Assembly (NCBI GenBank): GCA_900473205.1 | Contig: UCLB01000020.1 | Coordinates: forward strand, 117,176 to 181,175 | Reading direction: 5' to 3' | Origin: Hyphomicrobiales bacterium | GTDB taxonomy: Bacteria > Pseudomonadota > Alphaproteobacteria > Rhizobiales > Rhizobiaceae | DNA: 64,000 nt | Part shown: one piece after another, positions 55,286-64,000 of the stretch | How the letters are laid out: each line of letters starts with the position of its first letter | Position numbering within the stretch: position 1 is the first letter of the stretch | Made by a program: the position numbers and the translations under genes | The notes under the pieces: model-generated | What the model was told of the DNA's origin: nothing | Database searches by the model: none | Seen by the model: the letters and a program-made list of their open reading frames with translations, nothing else

Positions 55286-56125
55286 CTAAATCAACCGCAG
55301 ACCCTTGAAGCTGACATGCCCATCCTTGCCGATGATGATGTGGTCATGCACGGCAATACCGAGCGGCTTTGCCGTATCGATGATGGTTTTGGTCATGTCG
55401 ATATCAGCGCGAGACGGGGTCGGATCGCCGCTGGGGTGATTGTGGACAAGGATGATGGCGGTGGAGGATAGCTCCAGAGCCCGGCGCACCACCTCGCGCG
55501 GATAGACGGGCGTATGATCAACCGTGCCGTGGCCCTGCACTTCGTCGGCAATCAGCACGTTGCGCTTGTCGAGGAAGAGGATGCGAAACTGTTCGCGGGA
55601 TTCATGCGCCATGGCGGCGTGGCAATAATCGATGACGGATGACCAGGAGCCCAGAACCTGCTTGTTGCGGATTTCGCTTTTCAGCATGCGTTGCGACACG
55701 GAGGCGATGAGCTTGAGATCGAGCGCCACCGCTTCGCCAACGCCTTTCACTTCCTGAAGCAGAGCAATCGGCGCACCCATGACGCCGCCGAAGGTGCCGA
55801 AGCGCGCGATCAGCGCTTTGGCAATTGGCTTGGTGTCGCGCCTCGGGATGAGCCGGAACAACAGAAGCTCCAGCAACTCGTAATCGGCCAGCGCCGCATC
55901 GCCATTGTCGCGATATTTGGCGCGCAGACGCTCGCGGTGGCCGTGGTAGTGCGCCATGTCACCATCCGGTGATGGCGTTGGCGCCGCCTTCATCTTTTTG
56001 GAGACTTGCCGAGGTTCGGCAAAGAAGCCGCGTTCGTCCATATCTTCGGCAAGGCCGCCGATCACCTTGTCCGCGCCGTCTTCGGAGTTGAACATTGTCG
56101 TTTGATCGGCGGGGCGTTTGGCCAT
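55286..56125 (-). CDS. radC: RadC/YeeS-family JAB domain protein
   Basis: The 279-residue protein has a helix-hairpin-helix-like region ([38 protein letters not shown]) and a JAB/MPN metalloprotease-like domain with [19 protein letters not shown], which contains the HxH-x-Asp metal site. RadC was named for DNA repair in E. coli, but its role is doubted and it is probably a metal-dependent hydrolase of unknown substrate. It is the last gene of the phaC-sfsA-map-radC run on the minus strand. Confidence 0.9.
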   Translation of the reverse strand: MAKRPADQTTMFNSEDGADKVIGGLAEDMDERGFFAEPRQVSKKMKAAPTPSPDGDMAHYHGHRERLRAKYRDNGDAALADYELLELLLFRLIPRRDTKPIAKALIARFGTFGGVMGAPIALLQEVKGVGEAVALDLKLIASVSQRMLKSEIRNKQVLGSWSSVIDYCHAAMAHESREQFRILFLDKRNVLIADEVQGHGTVDHTPVYPREVVRRALELSSTAIILVHNHPSGDPTPSRADIDMTKTIIDTAKPLGIAVHDHIIIGKDGHVSFKGLRLI

Positions 56126-56142
56126 CGGCTTTATTCTCTAAA

Positions 56143-56973
56143 TCAGAGCGGTGGCAGGCCAGGACGGTGCAGACCGCCGGGCGAAAGCGTGAAGATTTCG
56201 CAGCCCGTCGCCGTCACGCCCACGGCATGTTCGTATTGCGCGGAGAGGGAGCGGTCACGCGTGACGGCGGTCCAGCCATCCGACAGTACCTTCACATGCG
56301 GCTTGCCGAGATTGATCATGGGCTCGATGGTGAAAATCATGCCTTCACGAATTTCCGGGCCGTCGCTTTCCTTGCCGTAGTGGAGAATATTCGGCGTATC
56401 GTGGAAAAGGCGTCCGACGCCATGGCCGCAGAAATCCGTAACCACAGAGCAGCGCTCACCTTCCGCATAGGCCTGAATGGCGGCACCGATTGCGCCGGTG
56501 CGGGCACCAGGCCGAACGGCGGCGATACCGCGCAATAAGCATTCATAAGTCACTTCCAGAAGACGCTCGGACGCGCGCTTGATCTGCCCCACCGGATACA
56601 TGCGGCTGGAATCTCCGTACCAGCCGTCGAGAATATAGGTGACGTCGATATTGACGATATCGCCCTCACGAAGCGGCTTGTCATCGGGAATGCCGTGACA
56701 GACGACGTGGTTGATGGAGGTGCAGACGGACTTGGTGTAGCCGCGATAATTCAGCGTGGCGGGCAGGGCGTTGTTGTCCATGCCGAATTCAAACACGAAG
56801 CGGTCGATGGTATTGGTGGTGACGCCCGGCTTGACGATGCTGGCCAGTTCATCGAGGCAGCGCGCGGTCAGCTGGCTTGCCTTGCGCATGCCCGCGAAGT
56901 CTTCCGCATTATACAGGCGAATGACGCCCGTATTCTTCATGGGTGCCTGTCCCGCGTCGATGTAAGTAACCAT
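56143..56973 (-). CDS. map: type I methionine aminopeptidase
   Basis: Map removes the initiator methionine from nascent proteins. The 276-residue pita-bread enzyme has the metal ligands: Asp in VNIDVTYILDGWYGDSSRM (two Asp), His in GHGVGRLFHD, Glu in FTIEPMINLG, and a final Glu-containing segment SLSAQYEHAVGVT. The substrate His is in HVVCHGIPDD. It lies 31 bases downstream of sfsA, with radC next after 17 bases. ATG 56973 is taken as the start; the internal ATG at 56940 would also suit the family. Confidence 0.95.
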   Translation of the reverse strand: MVTYIDAGQAPMKNTGVIRLYNAEDFAGMRKASQLTARCLDELASIVKPGVTTNTIDRFVFEFGMDNNALPATLNYRGYTKSVCTSINHVVCHGIPDDKPLREGDIVNIDVTYILDGWYGDSSRMYPVGQIKRASERLLEVTYECLLRGIAAVRPGARTGAIGAAIQAYAEGERCSVVTDFCGHGVGRLFHDTPNILHYGKESDGPEIREGMIFTIEPMINLGKPHVKVLSDGWTAVTRDRSLSAQYEHAVGVTATGCEIFTLSPGGLHRPGLPPL

Positions 56974-57004
56974 TATACCGCTTTCTTGTCTTCAATGCTA
57001 CGTT

Positions 57005-57724
57005 TCATAAAGCAGCAGGGTACCAGTCGTCTATTGCAACCATCTCGTTTGCGACGATTTCCAACGAAGAGACGCTGCATTTTATTGCGTAAGCCTCCAC
57101 ACCGCGCGTCATGGCACGCTGAAAGGCGGCCGAATAGACCGGATCGAGATCGCCACAGATGCGAAGGCGGTCGCAATCGCTGCGCTGGATGAGGTAGAGC
57201 ATGACGGCGCGATATCCTGCCTGCGCCGCGTCGCCCAGCTCTTCCAGATGTTTTGCGCCGCGCTTGGTGGCGGTATCGGGAAACTCGGCGAGGCCTTTTT
57301 CACGCATGAAATGCACGTTCTTCACCTCCACATAGGCATACGGCCTGCCGGGAGCAGACAGCAAAAAATCGATGCGGGAATTGATGCCGTATTTCTGTTC
57401 GCGCTTCAGCGTGGAGTAACCGGCAAGGGATGGGATTTTGCAGGTCTCTATGGCTTCCTGCGCAAGCTTGTTGGGCATGCCGGTGTTGATGCCGACCACC
57501 GTGCCATCCGCCTCCACCATCTCCAGCATGTGGCGATATTTGCGGGTAGGGCTGTCGTGTTCGGATAACCAGATCCGTGATCCCGGCGTCGTCAGCCCGC
57601 GCATCGAGCCGGTATTAGGACAGGAGCCGGTGATCTCAGTACCGTCTTCCAGCACGGCATCGAACAGGAAACGCTTGTAGCGGGCAATCAGCGTGGCGGG
57701 AATGAGCGGAGAATCAAAAAGCAT
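57005..57724 (-). CDS. sfsA: sugar fermentation stimulation protein SfsA
   Basis: SfsA is a putative DNA-binding/nuclease-fold protein first linked to maltose metabolism in E. coli. The 239-residue product has the family's start, [20 protein letters not shown], the [11 protein letters not shown] segment, and the PD-(D/E)xK-like [20 protein letters not shown] followed by EVKNVHFM and [14 protein letters not shown]. It sits between phaC and map with short gaps (26 and 31 bases), so it is probably part of one operon. Confidence 0.93.
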   Translation of the reverse strand: MLFDSPLIPATLIARYKRFLFDAVLEDGTEITGSCPNTGSMRGLTTPGSRIWLSEHDSPTRKYRHMLEMVEADGTVVGINTGMPNKLAQEAIETCKIPSLAGYSTLKREQKYGINSRIDFLLSAPGRPYAYVEVKNVHFMREKGLAEFPDTATKRGAKHLEELGDAAQAGYRAVMLYLIQRSDCDRLRICGDLDPVYSAAFQRAMTRGVEAYAIKCSVSSLEIVANEMVAIDDWYPAAL

Positions 57725-57750
57725 GGTGCAGTGTCGTGTTCGCTGCGTGC

Positions 57751-59598
57751 TTATTCAAGCACATAGGTGCCGGGCGCATCGCGAAGCGCGGGCAGGGCGG
57801 CATCACCGGGAATGCGGGCCGCGACTTTGCGCTTGTCCTGCGTCTTGATCCATTTTTGCCAATGCGGCCACCATGAGCCCTTGTGAGCGCTCGCCTGCGC
57901 CTGCCATTCGTCAAAGTCACCGCCCGGTGATGTGCCTGTCCAATATTGATATTTCTCCATCTCAGGCGGATTGACGACACCGGCGATGTGGCCGGAGGCG
58001 CTCAGCACGAATTCCACGGGTCCACCGAAGCATGCGGCTCCCGTAAAAACGGATTTGGCGGGCGCGATATGGTCTTCGCGAGTGGCGAGATCATAGACCG
58101 GAATGTCGATGTCCTTGAGATCGACCACCTTGCCCGCCACCTTCATTCGGCCCTGCGCAAGATTGTTCTCCAGATAACAATTGCGCAGATAGAAGGAGTG
58201 GTTGGCGGCAGCTACCCGGGTGGAATCGGAGTTCCAGTAGAGCAGGTCGAAGGGCGGCGGTTGCGCGCCGCGCAGATAATTATCAACGACATAGGGCCAA
58301 ATGAGATCGGAGGCGCGCAGCATGTTGAAGACGCTGGCCATGATCGCTCCATCCAGATAACCCCCAGCCTTCATGTGCGCGTCGAGGGCTGCCAGTTGCT
58401 GCTCGTCTATGAAGACCTTGAGGTCGCCAGCATGGGTAAAATCCGTTTGGGCTGCCAGAAATGTTGCTGAGCGGATGCGCTTGTTCTTTTCTTGCGCATG
58501 CAGCGCCAGCGTGGAGGCCAGCAGCGTGCCGCCGATGCAGTAGCCCACGGCATTGATCTGCTTTTCGCCGGTCGCCTGTTCGATGGCATCCAGCGCAAAA
58601 TCGATTCCCTCACTCGTGTAGTTGTCCCAACCCTTTTCCGCGTGGCGCTTGTCGGGGTTGACCCATGAGATCATGAACACGCTATGGCCCTGATCCACGC
58701 ACCATTTGACGAAGGATTTGCGGGCGTTGAGATCGAGAATGTAGAATTTGTTGATCCATGGCGGGATGATCAGCAGTGGGCGCTTCAGCACCTTTTCGGT
58801 GGATGGCGCATATTGAATGACTTCGCAGAGATCGCTGCGGGCAATGACCTTGCCGGGAGTGACGGCAATGTTCTGGCCGATGACGAATTTGCTGTAATCG
58901 GTCTGGCGAAGTTTGATGTTGCCATTGCCAGCTGCCATGTCTTCGGCAAGCTGCGCCATGCCTTTGACGAGATTGGCGCCACTGGTGGCCACGGTTTCGC
59001 GAAACACCTGCGGGTTGGTAAAGGCGAAGTTGGCGGGTGAAATCGCCTCCGTCACCTGCCGCATGTAGAATCGCGCCTTCTGGCGGGTGTGCTCATCCAG
59101 CCCGTCTGCCTCTGCCACCATCTTCTCGCCCCAGCTGGCGGTGGCGAAATAGACCTTCTGCAAAAAATCGAAGAACGGATTGGCCTGCCAGTCTTCGTCG
59201 GCAAAGCGTTTGTCCTTGCGGTGGTTACCCGGCTGTTCCGGCGCGGATTTGGGCTCGCCAGACATTTGCGAGACGGATTTCTGCCAGATATCGAAATAGC
59301 TCGAGAGAAGATGCGTCTGTGCTTCCACCGAACGCTTCGGCTCCGCCATCCAGTATTCGGCGACATCGGAAAGTGTCTGAACCAGATCGCTCATGGGACT
59401 GGCACTGGTTTGCGGAATGTCTCCACGCTCTCTGGGTGCCAGCCATTCGGAAGCTGCCTTGCCCAGATTTTCCAGGGCTCTCGCCACGTTCATGGCAAAG
59501 GCCTGCGGGTCACGCACAATATAGGCGTCGGCGGATTTGGGGTCGAAGCCCTTTGGCTTTTCCTCCTCGTCGTTCACCCCGCCTTCAGTGCCTGCCAT
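57751..59598 (-). CDS. phaC: class I poly(3-hydroxyalkanoate) synthase
   Basis: PhaC polymerises (R)-3-hydroxyacyl-CoA into polyhydroxybutyrate granules. The 615-residue protein has the class I layout: an N-terminal domain ([18 protein letters not shown]), then the alpha/beta-hydrolase catalytic domain with the lipase-like box [10 protein letters not shown] carrying the nucleophilic Cys, an Asp in [13 protein letters not shown] and His in [17 protein letters not shown] 59598 follows GGAGG. No phaR, phaZ or phasin is adjacent. It heads the phaC-sfsA-map-radC run, and its start faces a lipoprotein gene. Confidence 0.95.
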   Translation of the reverse strand: MAGTEGGVNDEEEKPKGFDPKSADAYIVRDPQAFAMNVARALENLGKAASEWLAPRERGDIPQTSASPMSDLVQTLSDVAEYWMAEPKRSVEAQTHLLSSYFDIWQKSVSQMSGEPKSAPEQPGNHRKDKRFADEDWQANPFFDFLQKVYFATASWGEKMVAEADGLDEHTRQKARFYMRQVTEAISPANFAFTNPQVFRETVATSGANLVKGMAQLAEDMAAGNGNIKLRQTDYSKFVIGQNIAVTPGKVIARSDLCEVIQYAPSTEKVLKRPLLIIPPWINKFYILDLNARKSFVKWCVDQGHSVFMISWVNPDKRHAEKGWDNYTSEGIDFALDAIEQATGEKQINAVGYCIGGTLLASTLALHAQEKNKRIRSATFLAAQTDFTHAGDLKVFIDEQQLAALDAHMKAGGYLDGAIMASVFNMLRASDLIWPYVVDNYLRGAQPPPFDLLYWNSDSTRVAAANHSFYLRNCYLENNLAQGRMKVAGKVVDLKDIDIPVYDLATREDHIAPAKSVFTGAACFGGPVEFVLSASGHIAGVVNPPEMEKYQYWTGTSPGGDFDEWQAQASAHKGSWWPHWQKWIKTQDKRKVAARIPGDAALPALRDAPGTYVLE

Positions 59599-59727
59599 AC
59601 ATTGTCCTCCGGCGCATTTTTGTGTTTGCACATTCTGCATGAAAACGAATACAAGTTCCAGCAACAGCGACGCCCAAGAAACACGGCGTCCGGCATTCGA
59701 ATACTACGTTACAGGCGGGACAGTGAA

Positions 59728-60129
59728 ATGGGCAAGCATATGGAATGCGTAAGAGCGGCAACGGTGCTGTCGGTTTGCGGCATCCTTTTGCCATTGCTGG
59801 GTGCCTGCAAGACGCTCGACCCCGTCGTCGCGCCTGCCAATATGAAGCGCCCCGCTGCACAAGTCGTTGGCCCGCAGAAGGTCGATGCTTCGCCGGTTGC
59901 GCAAAAGCGCGACACCGGAACCTACCCGACTTTCGCCGCCCCCATGACCGCCGCTCTGCCGCAAATGGACAAAGAAGAGGCCGACTCCATGGAAACGACC
60001 ATGACGCGCCTCGGCAGCGCCCGTCGCAAGGGCCAGATTTCCGAAGCGGAATACAAGCGTCGCGTCGCAGAACTTCGCGCGTTGCAGGAACAGCAAAAGC
60101 CTGTCGCGACACCAGCAGCCGCTCAGTAA
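59728..60129 (+). CDS. small predicted lipoprotein with a SHOCT-like C-terminus
   Basis: The 133-residue product has a lipoprotein signal (ATVLSVCGILLPLLGAC) with the lipobox LGAC. After an Ala/Pro-rich linker, the C-terminal MTRLGSARRKGQISEAEYKR motif resembles the short SHOCT domain found at the ends of secreted proteins. Function unknown. It is divergent from phaC, with 129 bases between starts. The long in-frame upstream extension is antisense to phaC and is rejected. Confidence 0.75.
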   Translation: MGKHMECVRAATVLSVCGILLPLLGACKTLDPVVAPANMKRPAAQVVGPQKVDASPVAQKRDTGTYPTFAAPMTAALPQMDKEEADSMETTMTRLGSARRKGQISEAEYKRRVAELRALQEQQKPVATPAAAQ

Positions 60130-60284
60130 TCTGCTGATTAACACAGCGTAAACAGGCATCTGGCATTTTTACGCAATCCGGAAAGCACCGGCTTACCGCG
60201 TTCCTTAAGCCCGTATAGGCAACTTACGCGATATAACTCTCCCCATGAAACACCACAGTTTCACTGGCGCTGGGGAGCGTTAAA

Positions 60285-60389
60285 ATGAAGTGCTTTTTTG
60301 TTTGTCTGATCGTTGCAGCCGCCGTGTTCAATCCGGCGCAGGCGAAGGCGCCTTACATGATCACCAGCCATACCGGCCACGCAAGGTGA
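60285..60389 (+). CDS. 34-residue secreted peptide, unknown
   Basis: The frame has a strong GGGGAG seven bases before ATG 60285 and encodes MKCFFVCLIVAAAVFNPAQA followed by KAPYMITSHTGHAR. The first 20 residues are a canonical signal peptide with an AQA cleavage site, leaving a 14-residue basic peptide. It ends 17 bases before the convergent fnrN stop. No family recognised. If real it would be exported into the periplasm as a tiny peptide; no processing partner is seen nearby. Confidence 0.5.
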   Translation: MKCFFVCLIVAAAVFNPAQAKAPYMITSHTGHAR

Positions 60390-60405
60390 GCCAATGTCCG
60401 CAGGG

Positions 60406-61131
60406 TCAGTCGTTACCTGCGGCGAGATTCAGCTCATCCATGTCAGGCACGGTGATGTGACGGTTGTTCTCGATCTGGATGATGCCTTCCTTGCGCAGCT
60501 TGGTCATCTGACGGCTGACGGTCTCGATGGTAAGGCCCAGAAAATCCGCAATATCGGCGCGTGACAGCGGCAGATCGAAGCAGGATTTATCTTCATTCTC
60601 AGGATCGATATGCGTGGCGATGAGATAAAGGAAGCTCGCCACTTTTTCCTGAGCGGATTTGCGCCCAAGCGTCAGCATCCAATCGCGCGCTTCGTCCAGC
60701 TCTTTCAAGGACTGGCTGTGAAGTTTTCGCTGCATGCCTGACACATCATCTGCCATGCGGTCCACCACACGGCGCGGGAAGAGGCAGATTTCGACATCTG
60801 TGGCTGCTTCCGCTGTCATATTGCTTTCTGCCACAAAAGGGCGACCCAGAAAATCCGGTGCGAATTGCAGGCCAACGATCTGCTGGCGACCATCCGACAT
60901 CATCTTGGACAGCTTCACCACACCCTTCAGGATGTTGGCGTAATAGGGAACCTGCTCACCCTGGCCGAGCAGCTCATGTCCCAGCTCGATCTTTTTGCGG
61001 CTGGAATGGCGGCTCAGCTCGACGAGCTGGTTTGGTTGCAGCACGCCACAGAGCCCACCGTGCCTTGCTTCGCAAGAACGGCAAACCACAGGAATATCCG
61101 AATTGTGGATGTTTCGCTGCAACGTATCCAT
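60406..61131 (-). CDS. fnrN: FNR-type oxygen-responsive transcriptional regulator
   Basis: FnrN is a CRP/FNR-family regulator whose [4Fe-4S] cluster makes it active at low oxygen. The 241-residue protein has the N-terminal cluster cysteines VVCRSCEARHGGLCGV (residues 17, 20, 28), a central Cys in DVEICLFPRR, the cyclic-nucleotide-like beta-roll, and a helix-turn-helix ADIADFLGLTIETVSRQM with the E-x2-SR recognition residues of FNR. It is divergent from hemN, with an FNR box in between, as known in rhizobia. ATG 61131 was chosen over 61173 to give a compact N-terminus. Confidence 0.92.
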   Translation of the reverse strand: MDTLQRNIHNSDIPVVCRSCEARHGGLCGVLQPNQLVELSRHSSRKKIELGHELLGQGEQVPYYANILKGVVKLSKMMSDGRQQIVGLQFAPDFLGRPFVAESNMTAEAATDVEICLFPRRVVDRMADDVSGMQRKLHSQSLKELDEARDWMLTLGRKSAQEKVASFLYLIATHIDPENEDKSCFDLPLSRADIADFLGLTIETVSRQMTKLRKEGIIQIENNRHITVPDMDELNLAAGND

Positions 61132-61256
61132 AGTGAATGTCCCGATCGCAAAGACCAAGGCAAAGGGTGGCAACCAATTGCTTGATATGCTTGTCGCCCC
61201 GCCCCGATAAGCCGTAATCCCCCACGGCTTTTGATAGGCGATGTTTACGACCTGAC

Positions 61257-61270
61257 TTGATCGAAGTCAA
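61257..61270. promoter_or_regulatory. FNR box between fnrN and hemN
   Basis: TTGATCGAAGTCAA matches TTGAT-N4-RTCAA. Centred at -41.5 for hemN it would start transcription near 61305, 34 bases before the GTG start. For fnrN the same distance points to about 61222 with a TATCAA-like -10. Shared autoregulation and activation of hemN are typical of rhizobial fnrN. Confidence 0.82.
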
Positions 61271-61338
61271 AGTTGCAAACTGTCGCAGGCTGTATCCCAT
61301 AGTCGCAGAATTGATACATGCTAAGGGGGAAATCTGCC

Positions 61339-62688
61339 GTGACCGAGCATCTCATCCGTAAATATGCCGCCGCCGTGCCGCGTTACACCAGTTATCCAAC
61401 TGCGCCGCATTTTCATGAGGGAATCGATTCGGGTGTTTATGTTTCCTGGCTAAAAGAGCTCGACGCGGATAACCGTATTTCGCTCTATCTGCATATTCCC
61501 TATTGCGACCGGCTCTGCTGGTTCTGCGCCTGCCACACCAAGCATACGCTGAAATACCAGCCCATCGCGACTTATCTCAAATCCCTGCACCACGAGATCG
61601 AGAAAGTTGGCCGGCTTGTGTCTGGTGATGCCAGGGTGACGGCGGTGCATTTCGGCGGCGGTTCACCGACCATGGTCAAGCCTGATGATATGATTGCGCT
61701 GATGGACTGTCTGCGCAGTGCATTTTCCTTTGCGCCGGATGTTGAGATCAGCGTCGAGATGGACCCGAACGATTTGGATGAGGGGCGCTACGACGCGCTC
61801 GCCGCCATCGGTATGACGCGTGCCAGCCTCGGTGTGCAGGATTTCGATCCAAAAGTGCAAAAGACCATCAACCGCATTCAGACCTTCGAGCAGACGAAAT
61901 CCGTTGTCCATGCCGTCAGGGCGAGGGGTGTTCACTCCGTCAATTGCGACATTCTCTACGGCCTTCCGCACCAGACGCTGGAAACGCTGAAAGACACGGT
62001 CGAGCAGATCATCTCACTCGACCCGGACCGTATCGCGCTGTTTGGTTACGCCCATGTGCCGTGGATGAAAAAGCAGCAGACGATGATTCCCGAAAAGGCG
62101 CTGCCGGATGTGATGGAGCGTTACCGGCAGATGACTAAGGCGGCGGATATGCTGGTTGCTGCCGGATATGTCGCCATCGGCATCGACCACTTCGCCAAAC
62201 CAAACGACACACTGGCCCTTGCTCTGAACGACGGCGCGTTGAAGCGCAATTTTCAGGGCTACACGGATGACTGTGCCGATGCGCTGATCGGGTTCGGTGC
62301 TTCCGCCATTGGCAAATTGCCGCAGGGTTATGTGCAGAACATGCCCGCCACCGGTGAATATGAGCGCATGGCGGATGGTGACGATCTCTGCGTCGTGCGT
62401 GGCATCGAACTGTCTGCGGACGACAGAGTTCGGGCCTTCGTCATAGAGCGGATCATGTGCGATTTCGCTCTTGATCTTGCAGCACTCTTCCAGCTCTACG
62501 GCCCCGTCGCGGCTGTTGCCATTGCCGAGGCAAAATACTTTGCTGAGAACGAGCGGGATGGGCTGGTTCAGCTGGAAGGCGATGTTTTCCGGCTGACCGA
62601 GGCGGGCCGACCTTTCGCCAGAAGTATCGCCGCGACCTTCGATACGTATCTTTCTACCGGGCGAGGGCGGCATTCGGTTGCTGTTTGA
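61339..62688 (+). CDS. hemN: oxygen-independent coproporphyrinogen III dehydrogenase
   Basis: HemN decarboxylates coproporphyrinogen III using radical SAM chemistry, allowing heme synthesis without oxygen. The 449-residue protein has HLIRKYAAAVPRYTSYPTAP at the start, the [4Fe-4S] motif C-x3-C-x2-C in PYCDRLCWFCACH, GGGSPTMVKPDDM, and VNCDILYGLPHQTLETLKDT. GTG 61339 is preferred because AAGGGGGA ends nine bases upstream; the ATG at 61318 lies before that Shine-Dalgarno site. It is controlled from a shared FNR box with fnrN. Confidence 0.94.
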   Translation: MTEHLIRKYAAAVPRYTSYPTAPHFHEGIDSGVYVSWLKELDADNRISLYLHIPYCDRLCWFCACHTKHTLKYQPIATYLKSLHHEIEKVGRLVSGDARVTAVHFGGGSPTMVKPDDMIALMDCLRSAFSFAPDVEISVEMDPNDLDEGRYDALAAIGMTRASLGVQDFDPKVQKTINRIQTFEQTKSVVHAVRARGVHSVNCDILYGLPHQTLETLKDTVEQIISLDPDRIALFGYAHVPWMKKQQTMIPEKALPDVMERYRQMTKAADMLVAAGYVAIGIDHFAKPNDTLALALNDGALKRNFQGYTDDCADALIGFGASAIGKLPQGYVQNMPATGEYERMADGDDLCVVRGIELSADDRVRAFVIERIMCDFALDLAALFQLYGPVAAVAIAEAKYFAENERDGLVQLEGDVFRLTEAGRPFARSIAATFDTYLSTGRGRHSVAV

Positions 62689-62803
62689 GCAACACTTTGC
62701 GCTGAAAATTCAAGGATACTTCACGAACCCATTGGCTTTTTTGCCCAACTTCCCTATGTGGTGCGTCTGAAGAGACCTTTATAAATAAAGAACACGAAGG
62801 ATT

Positions 62804-63088
62804 ATGGGCGTGACAGCTACATTCGACAAGGTTGCAGACATTATCGCTGATACAAGCGAAATCGACCGCGAAACCATTACGCCGGAAAGCCACACGATCG
62901 ACGATCTGGGCATCGACAGCCTCGACTTCCTCGACATCGTTTTCGCGATCGACAAGGAATTCGGCATCAAGATCCCGCTTGAGCAGTGGACGCAGGAAGT
63001 CAACGAAGGCAAGGTTTCGACCGAGGAATACTTCGTACTGAAGAACCTCTGCGCCAAGATCGACGAACTGAAGGCCGCCAAGGGCTGA
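62804..63088 (+). CDS. acpXL: special acyl carrier protein for very-long-chain fatty acids
   Basis: AcpXL carries the growing 27-hydroxyoctacosanoyl chain that is attached to rhizobial lipid A. The 94-residue protein has the 4'-phosphopantetheine Ser in [19 protein letters not shown], with the acidic DSLD neighbourhood, and the [20 protein letters not shown] helix that distinguishes AcpXL from AcpP. It is followed 244 bases later by a FabZ-type gene, consistent with the acpXL-fabZXL-fabF-lpxXL locus that would continue beyond the window. Confidence 0.93.
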   Translation: MGVTATFDKVADIIADTSEIDRETITPESHTIDDLGIDSLDFLDIVFAIDKEFGIKIPLEQWTQEVNEGKVSTEEYFVLKNLCAKIDELKAAKG

Positions 63089-63143
63089 TTTTGACGGGTT
63101 CGCCCAAGGGCGGGCCGATGTCGATGAGAACTGCCAAAACCTC

Positions 63144-63229
63144 CGTCATGCTCGGGCTTGTCCCGAGCATCTGCCGCGGATCGATTGTTGCGACGTGATT
63201 GGGTCCTTGGGACAAGCCCGAGGATGACG
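63144..63229. repeat. dispersed palindromic repeat, second copy
   Basis: This is a degenerate relative of 22981-23062. Its left arm contains GCTCGGG-CTTGT-CCCGAGC and its right arm GGGACAAGCCCGAGGATGAC, with a diverged centre. It lies between acpXL and fabZ, and like the first copy sits between a stop and a start. Confidence 0.75.
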
Positions 63230-63332
63230 CAGGGACGATGCGGCGTTCTCATCACCATACGCCCGCCGATCAGGCGGGTTTCTGTTTTTGGCTCTGCCTT
63301 AAAACAACTCCCACGCATTTCATGGACGGAAC

Positions 63333-63812
63333 ATGCTTCTAGAATATTTCCAGATGGTGGACCGCGTCGAGTCCATCGACCGCTCCGCCCGCATTCTCAA
63401 AGCGCGTTCCGTCGTGCCGCAGAACAGCCCGGTCTTCGAGGGGCATTTTCCTGGCATGCCGCTGGTTCCCGGCGTCCTGCTGATTGAAACCATGGCGCAG
63501 GCGTCCGGCATGCTGGTGCTGGCCATGACCGATTTTGCGGCCATGCCGTTTTTGATGACCGTTGATGGCGCAAAGATGCGCACCTTTGTCGAGCCAAACG
63601 CTGTTCTCGATATCGAGGCCTATCTGGAACATGACGGTTCGGGCTTTGCTGTGACGAAGGCGAAAATCACGTCTGAGGGCAAGAAGGTGTGTGATGCGCA
63701 GTTGAAGCTGCGGACCATGCCGTTTTCCGAGATTCCCCTGGGACCTATCGTCAAGAAGCGCGCCGAAGAGGTGGGGCTGATGGCGGCGATTGCGGCTGAT
63801 AAGTCGGTTTAA
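63333..63812 (+). CDS. fabZ: 3-hydroxyacyl-ACP dehydratase (FabZ-type, probably fabZXL)
   Basis: FabZ-type enzymes remove water from 3-hydroxyacyl-ACP in fatty acid elongation. The 159-residue hotdog-fold protein has the catalytic His in VFEGHFPGMPLVPGVLLIE and Glu in ETMAQASGMLVLAM. Its position after acpXL suggests it is the paralogue dedicated to very-long-chain lipid A fatty acids rather than the general FabZ. Its KxxFEPN-type segment reads KMRTFVEPN. The rest of the locus lies beyond base 64000. Confidence 0.9.
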   Translation: MLLEYFQMVDRVESIDRSARILKARSVVPQNSPVFEGHFPGMPLVPGVLLIETMAQASGMLVLAMTDFAAMPFLMTVDGAKMRTFVEPNAVLDIEAYLEHDGSGFAVTKAKITSEGKKVCDAQLKLRTMPFSEIPLGPIVKKRAEEVGLMAAIAADKSV

Positions 63813-63859
63813 AACGTCCAGAGAGTCATAGGGCGCGGCGGCGGGTGTGGTTTACCCCC

Positions 63860-64000
63860 TCTGTCCTGCCGGACATCTCCCCCACAGGTGGGGAGATCGA
63901 CTCGCTGAGACATCTCGCCCATCTCTAAGGTTGCAGTTGGAGTGGGAGTAAGCGCCCAGCCGATCTCCCTCCTTGTGGGGGAGATGCCCGGCAGGGCAGA
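63860..64000. repeat. RIME-like rhizobial palindromic element, cut by the window end
   Basis: A left arm reading CTGTCCTGCCGGACATCTCC and CCCACAGGTGGGGAGATCGA is mirrored at the window end by CATCTCCCCCACAAGG-type sequence read on the minus strand, ending CTGCCGGGCATCTCC. This matches the rhizobium-specific intergenic mosaic elements (RIME). The arms differ at a few positions. Confidence 0.8.

Noticed and set aside
60186..60214. GGAAA...CGTTCC sequence upstream of the 34-residue peptide considered as an EcfG promoter.
   Set aside because: The -35 is GGAAA rather than GGAAC and the spacing is 14 bases instead of 16.
63860..64000. Arrays of similar short motifs at the window end considered as CRISPR.
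   Set aside because: Only two inverted arms and no regularly spaced direct repeats or spacers; it fits a RIME-like palindrome.

Overview
The window is a contiguous piece of an alphaproteobacterial chromosome, almost certainly from Rhizobiaceae and most like Agrobacterium/Rhizobium. The evidence is gene content and order: amiC-mrcA-prfB, tpiA-secG-pyrG, a mixed trpDC-moaC-moeA operon, popZ-valS, exoR, fnrN-hemN, and the start of the acpXL very-long-chain lipid A locus. Rhizobial palindromic intergenic repeats (RIME-like) occur near the right end. Most genes are housekeeping, densely packed and GC-rich; no phage, IS element, CRISPR array or rRNA was seen.

Layout. 1-11.9 kb: cell wall synthesis (amiC, mrcA), translation termination (prfB with an intact programmed +1 frameshift), topoisomerase IV subunit B (parE), then tpiA-secG-pyrG. 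12-13.2 kb: a probable rearrangement scar holding an unknown ORF, a decayed moeA fragment and a second copy of the pyrG terminator sequence. 13.2-20.2 kb: a ProP-type transporter and the operon ppiD-trpD-trpC-moaC-moeA. 20.4-21.1 kb: three tiny membrane-protein genes with shared upstream sequence. 21.2-26.5 kb: coaD, two cyclophilins, queA-tgt and pabB. 26.6-30.2 kb: a universal stress protein, a CinA-type protein, more tiny membrane proteins, a lipoprotein and tRNA-Cys. 30.4-42.2 kb: a Pcm-like methyltransferase, popZ, valS, a FadL-type porin, exoR, gph, rpiA and gor. 42.1-54.2 kb: a LysR regulator, class II DAHP synthase, a TadG/TadE pair, a DsbA-like protein, an aminotransferase, an SDR, two receiver-only response regulators, an AhpD-like protein and a phospholipase D family protein. 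54.2-64 kb: a cobalamin riboswitch with bluB, phaC-sfsA-map-radC, fnrN/hemN around an FNR box, and acpXL-fabZ.

The most interesting pattern is regulatory. Six sites match GGAAC-N16-CGTT or GGAAC-N16-CATT, the form of promoter used by the alphaproteobacterial general-stress sigma factor EcfG. Each lies a short distance upstream of a start codon, and four of the six precede very small, mostly membrane-spanning proteins that are easily missed by gene callers; the other two precede a ProP-like transporter and a single-domain response regulator. A second layer is three FNR-type boxes (TTGAT-N4-RTCAA): one between fnrN and hemN, one upstream of the universal stress protein and one upstream of a 28-residue membrane peptide. 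The window therefore appears to contain dispersed parts of stress and low-oxygen regulons whose targets include uncharacterised micro-proteins. All start sites, promoters and functions are read from sequence only.
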